A stretch of 64,000 nt of DNA, from the NCBI RefSeq assembly GCF_045863935.1, contig NZ_BTVP01000012.1, forward strand, positions 1 to 64,000, in the 5' to 3' direction. Made by a program: the position numbers and the translations under genes. This document shows positions 11,901 through 19,661 of the stretch, one piece after another. Source of the DNA: Parvibaculum sp045863935 (GTDB lineage Bacteria; Pseudomonadota; Alphaproteobacteria; Parvibaculales; Parvibaculaceae). The notes below the pieces were generated by a model. The model had not been told where the DNA came from, did no database searches, and saw only the letters and a program-made list of their open reading frames with translations. Every line of letters begins with the position of its first letter. Positions within the stretch are counted from its first letter, which is position 1.

Positions 11901-12562
11901 CGGCGCAGCAGCGGCGAGAGATAGGCATCGACCACCGTCGTGTCGCCGCGTGAGACGAACTTGATGAGCGGGCTCACGCGGTGGCTCAGCGAGATCTGTG
12001 TGAAGCCCACACGCTGCGCGATCTCGCCTGCCGTCCTTTCATGCGCGGGATGGCGGTAGCCATGCAGGAAAGAGATGGCAACGGAGCGGATGCCCGCATC
12101 GAAAGCGTCTTGAAGCGCGCGCCGGGTTTCCTCGCGGTCGAGCGGCGTCAGAACCTCGCCTTCCGCGCTCACCCGTTCCGCCACCTCCGCGACACGTTCG
12201 TAGAGCTGTTCCGGCTTTTCGATTTTCAGGCGGAAGAGATGCGGCCGCGCCTGATAGCCGATGGCGAGCGCATCGCGGAAGCCGCGCGTCGTGAGAAGAA
12301 GCGTGCGGTCGCCCTTGCGCTCCAGCAAGGCATTTGTCGCAACGGTCGTGCCCATCTTCACCGCGCCGATGCGGCCCGCGGGCAGCGGTTCGCCCGCCGC
12401 CACGCCGAGCAGGTCGCGGATGCCTTGCAGCGCCGCATCCTCGTAATGCTCCGGATTCTCGGAGAGAAGCTTCAGCGCCCGCAGGCTTCCGTCCGGCGCC
12501 TTGCCGATCACGTCGGTAAAGGTGCCGCCCCGGTCAATCCAGAAGTCCCAGCGGTTGCTCAT
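8963..12562 (-). CDS. 5-oxoprolinase / fused hydantoinase A-B protein
   Basis: 1199 residues, a single-chain fusion of HyuA and HyuB halves as in 5-oxoprolinase (ATP-dependent opening of 5-oxoproline to glutamate). The HyuA half starts FWIDRGGTFTDVIG and carries KMGTTVATNALLERKG, IGFDMGGTSTDVSHYDG and AAGGGSVLHYRDGRFQVGPDSAG. The HyuB half starts near residue 680 with DPVMLEICNNRFMSIAEQMG and ends IAMTPGGGGYGKP. An upstream TTG at 12574 could add four residues; the ATG at 12562 is chosen. Full-length fusion is typical of oxoprolinase, but N-methylhydantoinase-type activity cannot be excluded from sequence alone. Confidence 0.88.
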   Translation of the reverse strand: MSNRWDFWIDRGGTFTDVIGKAPDGSLRALKLLSENPEHYEDAALQGIRDLLGVAAGEPLPAGRIGAVKMGTTVATNALLERKGDRTLLLTTRGFRDALAIGYQARPHLFRLKIEKPEQLYERVAEVAERVSAEGEVLTPLDREETRRALQDAFDAGIRSVAISFLHGYRHPAHERTAGEIAQRVGFTQISLSHRVSPLIKFVSRGDTTVVDAYLSPLLRRYVDRIAGAIGTEDAGTRLFFMQSSGGLTDAAFFQGKDAILSGPAGGIVGAAATATEAGFARVIGFDMGGTSTDVSHYDGEYERSFETEIAGVRMRVPMMRIHTVAAGGGSVLHYRDGRFQVGPDSAGANPGPACYRRGGPLTVTDANVMLGKLQPDLFPAVFGPGQNESLDREAVRGQFAELAKSVGDGRTPEEIAEGFLRVAIENMANAIKKISIERGHDITAYALSCFGGAGGQHACLVADALGMKTVHIHPFSGLLSAYGMGLARISASRARTVTKALEEKLKGEIGEAIAALASDATKELVAQGIAASEVTITPLLHLRYEGSDTSLQIPFAAQDIGEAAATFEAVHRAQFGFSFDGKTIIVEAVEVSAEERGARVRQTAAQARAADAPVAADRRRIHMGGRWIETAIFRREALKPGHRAAGPALVIEPNQTIAVEPGWEAEVTLADDIILRRVAPLPRRTVIGTDADPVMLEICNNRFMSIAEQMGGTLQNTASSVNIKERLDFSCAVFDSAGGLVSNAPHMPVHLGSMGASVRAVIEQNEGMGPGDVYVLNAPYNGGTHLPDVTVVAPVYDAEGKTRLFYVAARGHHADIGGISPGSMPAHSRSVEEEGILIDNFRIVAEGRFREAEMRTMLTGGKFPARNPEQNIADLRAQIAACRKGAEELRKTVAEFGLDVVIAYMRHVQDNAEENVRRVIDRLKDATFVQKMDDGSAIHVAVSVDRKARTAKIDFTGTSAELASNLNAPSAVARAAVLYVFRCMVDDDIPLNEGCLRPIEIVIPEGSMLSPRYPAAVAGGNVETSQAVTDALFSAFGAMASAQGTMNNLTFGNGRYQYYETIAGGAGAGPGFDGADAVQTHMTNSRLTDPEVLEWRFPVLLEEFSIRKGSGGKGKHKGGDGAVRAIRFREPMHLSILSTHRIVAPSGLAGGSDGALGRNDIRRADGTVETLAGSATAELDAGDTVIAMTPGGGGYGKP

Positions 12563-12661
12563 TTGGTAATCCAAAAACTGTCGCGGTGAGCAATTTGAAC
12601 GTCCATACTCGAATTCATCTTTCGCATTTCAGTTGCGATTGAAAAAGGGGGGGATTTTTCC

Positions 12662-13573
12662 ATGAGCGACCATACCGGAATTTTGAAGATGGCGGCTGTG
12701 TCCGCCGTGCTCGCATTTGCGATGGCTGCGCAAGCGGCTGCCGCCGGATTTCCCGATGGGCCTTCTGCGATCCATCTCATCGTGGAGCCGGATCAGCAAT
12801 TGGGACAGACGCTTACCGCTTCGGCGGGCGATGTCGTTTATAGCGACGCCCGGATTGCCGCCTATCGCAGGATCGTTGTGAATGGCAACATGCAAGGTAT
12901 CTGCGCCGGAGGCGTCTGCCACAATGTTCCGGCGGGTGAGGAATATGTTCCGATTCCGTACGGAATGTCGCTCTATTGCACCAAAGGCACCTATGCCGAG
13001 CGGAAATCCATGTTCTCCACGCGTCAGGAGCATTCCTGCATCAAGCTGAAAACGCCGGGCGACGTGTCGGATGTCGAAATGTTCTCGATCTCCAGCTTCG
13101 AGGACCAGCTAAGGATCATGCCGCAGGCCGTCAATCTCGGGAATTATCTTCGCCTCGACGAAGGTCGGCTCGACAATCTGCCGGAGGGTTTCTCCGATGC
13201 CTGGCGCCATTTCTTCGAACCGGTGCAGATCGTCTATCTCGGCGCGTCGGAGGGACGTATCCGCTTCCGGATCGAACCGCGTGCCGATGCCGCTCCCGCG
13301 CGTGTCATCAGCTATCCCTATCAGGGCGGTCCGGTGCGGCTTCCCATGTCCGGTACAAACCCCAAGGCGAGCGATACCGACTACGAAAAGATATCCTTCG
13401 GAGGCACGGATGAGGAAGTGACAGGGGTGACGATGAACGTCGAAACGGCGGATCAGAATGCCATCTCCTACAGTCTTCAAGAGGTGACCACCGTCCGGCA
13501 GTTCATGGGGTCCACCATCAGCCTGTCGCGGGGAGACACGACAATCTCGATGCAATACGGAAGTCGCCCCTGA
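12662..13573 (+). CDS. Exported protein of unknown function
   Basis: 303 residues, family not recognised. The N-terminus is a typical Sec signal (hydrophobic MAAVSAVLAFAMAAQAAAA, probable cleavage after AAAA-G near residue 29). The mature part has four cysteines in two close groups (CAGGVC, then SLYCTKG and HSCIKLK), which could form disulfides in the periplasm. It has no membrane span after the signal and no obvious catalytic motif. A run of seven G precedes the ATG as the ribosome site. It is divergent from the oxoprolinase gene and not obviously part of an operon. Confidence 0.75.
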   Translation: MSDHTGILKMAAVSAVLAFAMAAQAAAAGFPDGPSAIHLIVEPDQQLGQTLTASAGDVVYSDARIAAYRRIVVNGNMQGICAGGVCHNVPAGEEYVPIPYGMSLYCTKGTYAERKSMFSTRQEHSCIKLKTPGDVSDVEMFSISSFEDQLRIMPQAVNLGNYLRLDEGRLDNLPEGFSDAWRHFFEPVQIVYLGASEGRIRFRIEPRADAAPARVISYPYQGGPVRLPMSGTNPKASDTDYEKISFGGTDEEVTGVTMNVETADQNAISYSLQEVTTVRQFMGSTISLSRGDTTISMQYGSRP

Positions 13574-13650
13574 TCCTTAGCTCCATTTACGCAAGGTCAC
13601 CGGCCGATTTCGCAGGTGCGAGACGGCGAAAAACGTCCTAATCTCTCTCC

Positions 13651-14361
13651 ATGTCGATTTGGGGAAAAATCGCTGGCGCCGGCGTGGGACTAGCCGTCGG
13701 TGGGCCATTGGGTGCGCTCCTGGGCGCGGTCGCCGGACATATCGTCATCGACCGCGCGCTCCAGGACAGCGAAGTCGTGTTCACCATCGCCCTCATCGCG
13801 CTCTCGGCCAAGATGGCGAAGGCCGATGGCGAGGTCAGCGATTCCGAGATCCGGGCCTTCGAGGAAATTTTCAAGGTTCCGCCGGGCGAGGCGCGGAACG
13901 TCGCGCGCGTCTACAAGGTCGCCCAGCAGGACGTCGCGGGCTTTGAAGCCTATGCGCGTCAGGTCGCCCGCATCTATCGGGACCGGCCGGCGATGCTCGA
14001 AGACGTGCTCGACGCGCTGTTCCACATCGCCAAGGCCGATGGCCATGTCCATCCGCAGGAGATCGAGTATCTGCGCACCGTCGCCGATATTTTCGGCTTT
14101 TCGGAAATCGAGTTCGCGCGCATCCGGGCGAGCCATCTCGGGCAGGAGAAGGGCGACCCCTATCTCGTGCTCGGCATCACGCCCGATATTTCCGATGAAG
14201 ACCTCAAGAAGGCCTATCGGCGTCTCGTCCGGGAAAACCATCCCGACACGCTGATCGCCCGTGGCGTGCCGAGGGAACTGGTGACCATCGCGAACGAGAA
14301 GCTCGCCGCGATCAATGTCGCCTATGGGCGGATTGCGAAGGCGCGCGGGATCGCGGGCTGA
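13651..14361 (+). CDS. DjlA-like co-chaperone: TerB domain plus C-terminal J-domain
   Basis: 236 residues. It opens with a glycine-rich hydrophobic stretch (GKIAGAGVGLAVGGPLGALL) resembling the DjlA membrane segment. A TerB-like helical domain follows (residues about 40-160, with KMAKADGEVSDSEIRAF and HIAKADGHVHPQEIEYL). It ends with a J-domain (DPYLVLGITPDISDEDLKKAYRRL) containing the HPD tripeptide in ENHPDTL. J-domain proteins stimulate DnaK ATPase, so this one is probably a membrane-tethered DnaK partner. A 442-base gap with tandem repeats follows. Confidence 0.85.
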   Translation: MSIWGKIAGAGVGLAVGGPLGALLGAVAGHIVIDRALQDSEVVFTIALIALSAKMAKADGEVSDSEIRAFEEIFKVPPGEARNVARVYKVAQQDVAGFEAYARQVARIYRDRPAMLEDVLDALFHIAKADGHVHPQEIEYLRTVADIFGFSEIEFARIRASHLGQEKGDPYLVLGITPDISDEDLKKAYRRLVRENHPDTLIARGVPRELVTIANEKLAAINVAYGRIAKARGIAG

Positions 14362-14488
14362 GTATTCGCGCGGCGCCCTCCAAGTATTGAGCAGGTAAAG
14401 CTGGAAAGGGGGGACACTGGAAATATCATGGACCGGAAGACGGAAAACCGGGGAAAAGGTTCCAGAGAAGAAGACACCCTGCGTTTCG

Positions 14489-14520
14489 TGACGTTTCGGT
14501 GACATTTCAATGACAGTCGG
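14489..14520 (-). promoter_or_regulatory. Three 11-bp direct repeats with Pho-box geometry, copy 1
   Basis: TGACGTTTCGG (14489), TGACATTTCAA (14500) and TGACAGTCGG (14511) repeat at exactly 11 bases. Read on the minus strand this gives CTGTCAT-TGAA-ATGTCAC-CGAA-ACGTCAC, matching the known PhoB layout of 7-bp half-sites separated by 4 bases. It lies in the 14362-14803 intergenic stretch, which otherwise holds a second copy and no supported gene. No gene is obviously read from the minus-strand orientation, so the target is unclear. Confidence 0.5.
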
Positions 14521-14625
14521 CGGCGGAGTCCCGAGGATATCTCGTTCGCAACAGCAGACCGGGGACAGGTTTCCGGGAATTCGCGCCGGGAAACGAACAC
14601 CCTGATTTCCGGCTGCGGCGGCTTG

Positions 14626-14657
14626 CGACAGTTCAATGACATATCGATGACAGTCGG
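14626..14657 (-). promoter_or_regulatory. Three 11-bp direct repeats with Pho-box geometry, copy 2
   Basis: CGACAGTTCAA (14626), TGACATATCGA (14637) and TGACAGTCGGC (14648) repeat at exactly 11 bases, 137 bases after copy 1. Both copies are preceded by ACACCCTG (14474, 14597). This copy is followed by TTTATCCCCGG, also found after the third copy near 52945. The downstream plus-strand gene is the DMT transporter at 14804. Confidence 0.5.
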
Positions 14658-14803
14658 CGCGAAAACGGGCTATTTATCCCCGGCCGGGGCTGGCTGACAG
14701 GTCCTTCTTTCTCTTCCCCACCCTATGCGTGGCGTCCGGGCTGCGCTAACAACTGACCGCAAGACGCTGGCCGAACAGGGCGTCCGGAAAGCATGGATTC
14801 GCG

Positions 14804-15670
14804 ATGACCCCCCTTCATCTGGGCTTCATGGTGCTCATCAACCTGATCTGGGGCTTTGCCCTGATCATGGCGAAGCTGTCGCTCGACCATTTTCCGCCGC
14901 TGCTCTTCGCGGCGTTGCGTTTCACGCTGATCGTGCTCGTGCTGTTTCCGTTCCTCAAGATACACCGGGGACGGATGAAGGAAGTCATCATCATTGCGCT
15001 TTGCGCGGGGCCGGTCGGCTTCGGCTTCTTCTTTCTCGGGCTTTCGCTTTCCAATGCGTCGGTCGTCGCGGTAACAAGCCAGCTCGGCGTTCCCTTCGCC
15101 ACGATCATGTCCGTCGTGTTCCTGAAGGAAGAAGTCCACTGGCGGCGCTGGCTCGGCATTTCGCTGTCCTTCCTCGGCGTCATGGTCATCAGTTTCGACC
15201 CGGCGGTCTTTACCTATATCGACGGTCTGCTGTTCGTCGTCGCCTCGGCGCTTGTCGGCTCGGTGGGCACGATCTATCAGCGCCAGATCAGGAATGTGGG
15301 CGTCTTCGAGTTGCAGGCCTGGGTGGCGGTTGCCGCCGCGCCGCTGATGCTCGGTGCGTCGCTGGTCTTCGAAGGCAACCTCGTCGGCACGATGATGACG
15401 GCGACGCTGCTCCAATGGTCCGGCGTCTTTTATGTCGCCTTCGCGTCGAGCCTTGTCGGTCACGCGGGCATCTACTATCTGCTGCAACGCTACGAAGTAA
15501 CGCAGACGGCGCCGCTGACGCTGCTCGCGCCGGTGTTCACCGTCTTTTTTGCGGTGACGCTTCTTGGCGAACTCCTCACCACGCGTATGATTGTCGGCGC
15601 TCTTGTCGCCTTGACCGGCGTTCTCGTCGTGTCGATCCGCCAGAAGCGGATCGTGGATACGGGTTTCTAA
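14804..15670 (+). CDS. EamA/DMT-superfamily transporter
   Basis: 288 residues with about ten hydrophobic segments in two EamA repeats (first half from LGFMVLINLIWGFALIMAKL, second from WVAVAAAPLMLGASLV onward, including SLVGHAGIYYLLQRYEV). This is the drug/metabolite exporter layout; substrates in the family range from amino acids to nucleotides, so none is assigned. The stop TAA overlaps the ATG of the downstream amidase by one base (TAATG), showing tight coupling. The tandem repeats at 14489 and 14626 lie in its upstream region. Confidence 0.88.
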   Translation: MTPLHLGFMVLINLIWGFALIMAKLSLDHFPPLLFAALRFTLIVLVLFPFLKIHRGRMKEVIIIALCAGPVGFGFFFLGLSLSNASVVAVTSQLGVPFATIMSVVFLKEEVHWRRWLGISLSFLGVMVISFDPAVFTYIDGLLFVVASALVGSVGTIYQRQIRNVGVFELQAWVAVAAAPLMLGASLVFEGNLVGTMMTATLLQWSGVFYVAFASSLVGHAGIYYLLQRYEVTQTAPLTLLAPVFTVFFAVTLLGELLTTRMIVGALVALTGVLVVSIRQKRIVDTGF

Positions 15671-16413
15671 TGTCTGTCGATTGCATCGAGCGGCCTTCGC
15701 CCAATTTCGACGCGCGTCCGGACGGGCGCGCGGCCGACATTCTGCTGCTGCATTACACGGGCATGGAAAGCGGGGAGGCGGCTGCGTCGCGCCTCTGCGA
15801 TCCGGCGGCGAAGGTTTCGGCGCATTACATGGTCGATGAAGCGGGTGCCGTCACGCGCATGGTGCCGGAGGAGAAGCGCGCCTGGCATGCGGGCGTTGCT
15901 CAATGGGCGGGCGAGAACGACATCAACGGTCTGTCCATCGGCATCGAGATCGTGAATGGCGGACATGATTTCGGTTGTCCGCCTTACCCGGATGCGCAGA
16001 TGCGTGCGCTCGAAACCTTGTGCCACGAAATTCTTTCACGCCATCCGATCCCGGCGCGGCGCGTGCTCGCGCATTCCGATGTCGCGCCCGCGCGCAAGGC
16101 GGATCCCGGCGAGTGGTTCGACTGGGCGCGGCTTGCGCGGGCCGGTGTGGGATTGTGGGTGGAGCCGGAGCCTGTCATCGAAGGCCCGGTGCTTGCGCAG
16201 GGCGATCGCGGCGACACGGTTGCCGAACTGCAATACATGCTCGCCGATTATGGCTACGGTCTCGAAGTGCTTGGCCGCTACGACGAGACGACCAAGGCTG
16301 TCGTTACGGCGTTTCAGCGTCACTTCCGCCCTCAGCGGGTGGACGGGGTGGCGGACGTTTCGACCGTCGCCACCCTTCGCCGCCTCGCCGATGCCGTGAA
16401 GGCCGGTTCTTAA
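15670..16413 (+). CDS. N-acetylmuramoyl-L-alanine amidase (Amidase_2 plus peptidoglycan-binding domain)
   Basis: 247 residues. The N-terminal two-thirds is an AmiD/Amidase_2 zinc amidase: LLHYTGMESGEAAASRL with the first zinc histidine, VSAHYMVDEAG, WHAGVAQWAGENDINGLSIGIEIVN, and HSDVAPARKADPGEWFDW with the later zinc and catalytic residues. The C-terminus (about 180-245) is a PG_binding_1 repeat (LAQGDRGDTVAELQYMLADYGY, TKAVVTAFQRHF). No signal peptide is visible, so it may act in the cytoplasm on recycled muropeptides. It begins in a TAATG overlap with the transporter gene, which hints at a shared role in cell-wall fragment handling. Confidence 0.9.
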   Translation: MSVDCIERPSPNFDARPDGRAADILLLHYTGMESGEAAASRLCDPAAKVSAHYMVDEAGAVTRMVPEEKRAWHAGVAQWAGENDINGLSIGIEIVNGGHDFGCPPYPDAQMRALETLCHEILSRHPIPARRVLAHSDVAPARKADPGEWFDWARLARAGVGLWVEPEPVIEGPVLAQGDRGDTVAELQYMLADYGYGLEVLGRYDETTKAVVTAFQRHFRPQRVDGVADVSTVATLRRLADAVKAGS

Positions 16414-17372
16414 GGGATCAGCGTCACGCGACCGAAAGCCTTGCGGCTTTCGATGAATTCATGCGCCGCCGCTGCGTCCTTCAGCGCGAAGGACTTGTCG
16501 AGCACGACCTTCAGCTCGCCCTTGCCGATGTCCTCGATCAGTTTCTGGATGTTGTTGTAGACGCGGTCGGTGAAGATTTCGGCGCCAAGGAAGACGCCGG
16601 ACAGCGACTGGTTGCCGCCCATCATGGTCGAGACATCGAGTTTCATTTCCTCGCGGCCCGCCTGACCGACCATCGAGATGCGTCCGCGATAGCCGAGAGA
16701 GAGGACGGATTTTTGCAAGGTCGAACCGCCGACGGGATCGACGACGAGGTTCACGCCGCGATTGTCCGTGAGGCGCTTCACTTCGGCGACGAGGTCCTGG
16801 TCGCGGTAGTTGATGCCGTGATCCATTCCATATTGACGCAGCTTTTCGAGACGGTCGTTGCTCGATGCGGTTGCGATGACGGTCGCGCCCGCGCGTTTTG
16901 CGAGCTGGATCGCGGCAAGGCCGACGGCGCCGGCCCCTGCCTGTACGAGCACCGTCTCGCCCTTCTGCAGGCGGCCGAATTCGAACAGGCAATCATGCGC
17001 GGTCCCGAAGGGGACGGGGATCGCGGCCGCAGTCTTGATGTCCATGTTGTCGGGGATGGCCCATGCCGTGCGCGCGAAGACGGAGCGCTTTTCGGCATGC
17101 GAGCCATACATGTTCACCGTCGTGACGCGCTGGCCGGGTTTGAAGTTCTTCACGTCCGCGCCGACTTCGATGATTGTGCCGGCCGCCTGATAACCGACGA
17201 TATGCGGGACGGTGACGAGATCGCCGCGCGCGCGGTTGAGCGTGTCGCCGCCCTCGATGCTGACGGCCTCGACCTCGATCACGATGCCTTCGGGCAGGCA
17301 GGCCGGGTCTTCGACATCCTCGTATTTGAAAACACCGGGCGGGCCGTTCTCGTAATAGACGGCAGCTTTCAT
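16410..17372 (-). CDS. Zinc-independent MDR-family quinone oxidoreductase
   Basis: 320 residues from the ATG at 17372, which has GGAGGAAG six bases upstream; longer frames to the right have no ribosome site. GroES-like domain with VPHIVGYQAAGTIIEVG, then the NAD(P)-binding motif VQAGAGAVGLAAIQLAKRAGATVIATASS and VVDPVGGSTLQKSV. It is a second quinone-oxidoreductase-type protein besides the one at 7919 and is clearly divergent from it in sequence. It ends convergently with the amidase (4-base overlap). Substrate unknown. Confidence 0.85.
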   Translation of the reverse strand: MKAAVYYENGPPGVFKYEDVEDPACLPEGIVIEVEAVSIEGGDTLNRARGDLVTVPHIVGYQAAGTIIEVGADVKNFKPGQRVTTVNMYGSHAEKRSVFARTAWAIPDNMDIKTAAAIPVPFGTAHDCLFEFGRLQKGETVLVQAGAGAVGLAAIQLAKRAGATVIATASSNDRLEKLRQYGMDHGINYRDQDLVAEVKRLTDNRGVNLVVDPVGGSTLQKSVLSLGYRGRISMVGQAGREEMKLDVSTMMGGNQSLSGVFLGAEIFTDRVYNNIQKLIEDIGKGELKVVLDKSFALKDAAAAHEFIESRKAFGRVTLIP

Positions 17373-17442
17373 TTTCTTCCTCCCTGTACTGAGTTTGCGT
17401 ATCGGCGCTATATCGGTGTCCGGGGTGCGATGCGCAAGTGTC

Positions 17443-17471
17443 TTGACGCGAGCCTTCTTTGCGCGCATGTC
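17443..17471 (+). promoter_or_regulatory. Candidate promoter of the RNase P RNA gene
   Basis: TTGACG (17443-17448) matches a -35 box. A 17-base spacer leads to CATGTC (17466-17471), a weak -10, and the first base of the RNA helix is 7 bases further at 17478. Spacing fits; the -10 does not match the consensus well. Confidence 0.4.
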
Positions 17472-17477
17472 GAAAGG

Positions 17478-17844
<367 letters not shown>

Positions 17845-17975
17845 ACCTTTCACCCCCTCGATTACCAGTCCTGCCTACGTCTTCGGGACGTCAGGGCCTT
17901 AACGTTTCGAGATGGCACGGAACGATCTCCAGAACAGTCGGATGTTCTTCTTATGTTCCAACAATATTGGCAATT

Positions 17976-17990
17976 TTAACGAGCTGTTAA
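17976..17990. promoter_or_regulatory. CtrA box upstream of the dcw cluster
   Basis: TTAA (17976-17979), seven bases CGAGCTG, TTAA (17987-17990) match the full TTAA-N7-TTAA site of the alphaproteobacterial cell-cycle regulator CtrA. It is 185 bases before mraZ, between rnpB and the direct repeats at 18031. Cell-cycle control of the division cluster is inferred. The stretch 17845-18174 contains no gene. Confidence 0.65.
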
Positions 17991-18030
17991 GGCCCCTGAA
18001 TACCGCCCAAAACCGCGAAAATACTAGGGT

Positions 18031-18080
18031 TTCCCGTTGACGCCCATGATATCCCATGATATCCCATGATGTCCCGTAAA
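18031..18080. promoter_or_regulatory. Five 10-bp direct repeats, probable MraZ operator
   Basis: Five consecutive 10-mers (from 18031, 18041, 18051, 18061 and 18071) each have CCC at bases 3-5; three contain CCCATGAT and two are identical (ATCCCATGAT). On the minus strand this reads TGGGA/TGGGC units with 5-base spacers, the known binding pattern of MraZ (TGGGN repeats). It lies 95 bases before the mraZ start, so autoregulation of the cluster is likely. Confidence 0.75.
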
Positions 18081-18174
18081 AAGGCCATGCTGCCCCGATT
18101 GGTGCCAGCCGGTCCCGTGGACAAGAGCCCCGAAGGCAGGAGGGGCGGCCCGATAAAGGGGAAGAGGTCGGACG

Positions 18175-18648
18175 ATGGAGTCGTTCCGGGGGCGTTTCAC
18201 GAACAAGATCGACTCGAAGGGACGGGTATCCGTTCCTGCGAAGTTTCGTGCCGTGACGATCGCCCAGGGCCTCAATGGCGTGATCCTGTTTCCGCCGCTC
18301 AATCCGGGCGCCTTCGTCGAGGGCTGCGGCCCCGCGTTTTCGGACATCATCGACCAGATGCTCGACCGGCTCGATCCCTTCGCGCCCGAGCGCCAGACCT
18401 TGTCGGCGGTTCTGATCGGCGAGAGCGCGGAGCTGACCTTCGACTCCGACGGGCGCGTGATCCTGCCAGAGACGCTCCGCAACATTGCCGGCATTTCCGA
18501 TGAAGCGACCTTTGTGGGCATGGGGCAGCGCTTCCAGGTCTGGGAGCCGAAGGCCTATGACGCCTATTACGCCAAGGCGCTGGAGGACGCGCAGAAGTAC
18601 CGCGATCTGCTGCGGTCCCCCTCGGCGCAGGGTGGGGGCGGCCAATGA
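18175..18648 (+). CDS. mraZ: Transcriptional regulator MraZ
   Basis: 157 residues with two SpoVT/AbrB-like halves: FRGRFTNKIDSKGRVSVPAKFR at residue 4 and ESAELTFDSDGRVILPETLRNIAGI at about 82, each with the DxxGR signature. MraZ is a ring-forming DNA-binding protein that controls its own dcw operon. The C-terminal tail after about residue 140 is short and glycine-rich. The stop overlaps the rsmH start (ATGA). The 10-bp repeats at 18031-18080 are its likely target. Confidence 0.95.
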   Translation: MESFRGRFTNKIDSKGRVSVPAKFRAVTIAQGLNGVILFPPLNPGAFVEGCGPAFSDIIDQMLDRLDPFAPERQTLSAVLIGESAELTFDSDGRVILPETLRNIAGISDEATFVGMGQRFQVWEPKAYDAYYAKALEDAQKYRDLLRSPSAQGGGGQ

Positions 18649-19661
18649 GCGGTGCCGGCCAAAGCCATAGCCCTCATGTTCCGGTCATGCTGACCGATGT
18701 TCTCGACGTGCTGAAACCCCGCGACGGCGGCATTTATGTGGACGGAACCTTCGGGGCGGGCGGCTATACGCGTGCGATCCTCGGCTCGGCAGATTGCGCG
18801 GTGCTTGCGATCGACCGCGACCCGAGCGCGATCCTGCGCGGCCGCGCGCTCGAACCAGAATTCGGCGGCCGCCTCACGCTGATCGAAGGCTGTTTTGGCG
18901 ACATGGAGCGGCTCGTCCGCGCGCTCGGCCATGAGACGGTGGACGGCGTGGTCTTCGATGTCGGCGTGTCCTCCATGCAGATCGACCAGGCGGAGCGCGG
19001 CTTCTCGTTCCAGCAGGACGGGCCGCTCGACATGCGCATGAGCGGGGAGGGCCCTTCCGCCGCCGATGCGGTGAACCATCTGGACGAAAGCGATCTTGCG
19101 CGCATCATCGCCGTCTATGGCGAGGAGAAGCGTGCCCGCGCCGTCGCCCGTGCCATCGTGGCGGCGCGCGAGGAAGCGGAGCTCCATCGGACGCTCGAAC
19201 TCGCGGAGATCGTCTCGCGGGTGATCGGCCGCCGTCCGCAGGACAAGATCCATCCCGCGACGCGAACCTTTCAGGCGTTGCGCATTTTCGTGAACGATGA
19301 GCTTGGAGAGCTGGCGCGCGGTCTCTCTGGCGCCGAGGCGCTGCTTCATGACGGCGGCCGGCTCGCCGTTGTCGCCTTTCACTCGCTTGAAGACCGGATC
19401 GTGAAACGCTTCCTCGTCGAGCGGACGGGGCGGGCGGGCCGCGCCAATCGCTACATGCCCGCGAGCGAGGAGATCGTACCTTCCTTCCGAGAAATCTCGC
19501 ACAAGGCGCGCAAGGCTTCGGAAGCCGAGATCGAAACGAATGTCCGCTCCCGCTCGGCGAAGCTTCGTGCCGCCGAACGCACGGGCGCGCCCGCGGTGCC
19601 ACTCGACCTTGCCGCGCTTGGCATGCGGAACATGCCGTCCTTCCTGGGAGGGGCCGCATGA
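18645..19661 (+). CDS. rsmH: 16S rRNA (cytosine-1402-N4)-methyltransferase
   Basis: 338 residues (MraW). Motifs: HVPVMLTDVLDVL near the N-terminus, YVDGTFGAGGYTRAIL (SAM motif I), VVFDVGVSSMQIDQAERGFSFQQDGPLDMRM, the family hallmark, and FQALRIFVNDELGEL plus VVAFHSLEDRIVKRF toward the end. It methylates C1402 in the ribosomal P site together with RsmI. Four-base overlaps with mraZ and ftsL indicate coupled translation. Confidence 0.96.
   Translation: MSGAGQSHSPHVPVMLTDVLDVLKPRDGGIYVDGTFGAGGYTRAILGSADCAVLAIDRDPSAILRGRALEPEFGGRLTLIEGCFGDMERLVRALGHETVDGVVFDVGVSSMQIDQAERGFSFQQDGPLDMRMSGEGPSAADAVNHLDESDLARIIAVYGEEKRARAVARAIVAAREEAELHRTLELAEIVSRVIGRRPQDKIHPATRTFQALRIFVNDELGELARGLSGAEALLHDGGRLAVVAFHSLEDRIVKRFLVERTGRAGRANRYMPASEEIVPSFREISHKARKASEAEIETNVRSRSAKLRAAERTGAPAVPLDLAALGMRNMPSFLGGAA

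Noticed and set aside
14725..15669. Upstream extension of the amidase frame to 562 codons
   Set aside because: The extra part overlaps the EamA transporter in another frame and has no amidase homology. The ATG at 15670 in the TAATG overlap fits the domain start.
18031..18080. Phased 10-bp repeats as a CRISPR-like or satellite array
   Set aside because: There are no spacers of CRISPR length and no cas genes, and position and TGGGN content fit an MraZ operator.
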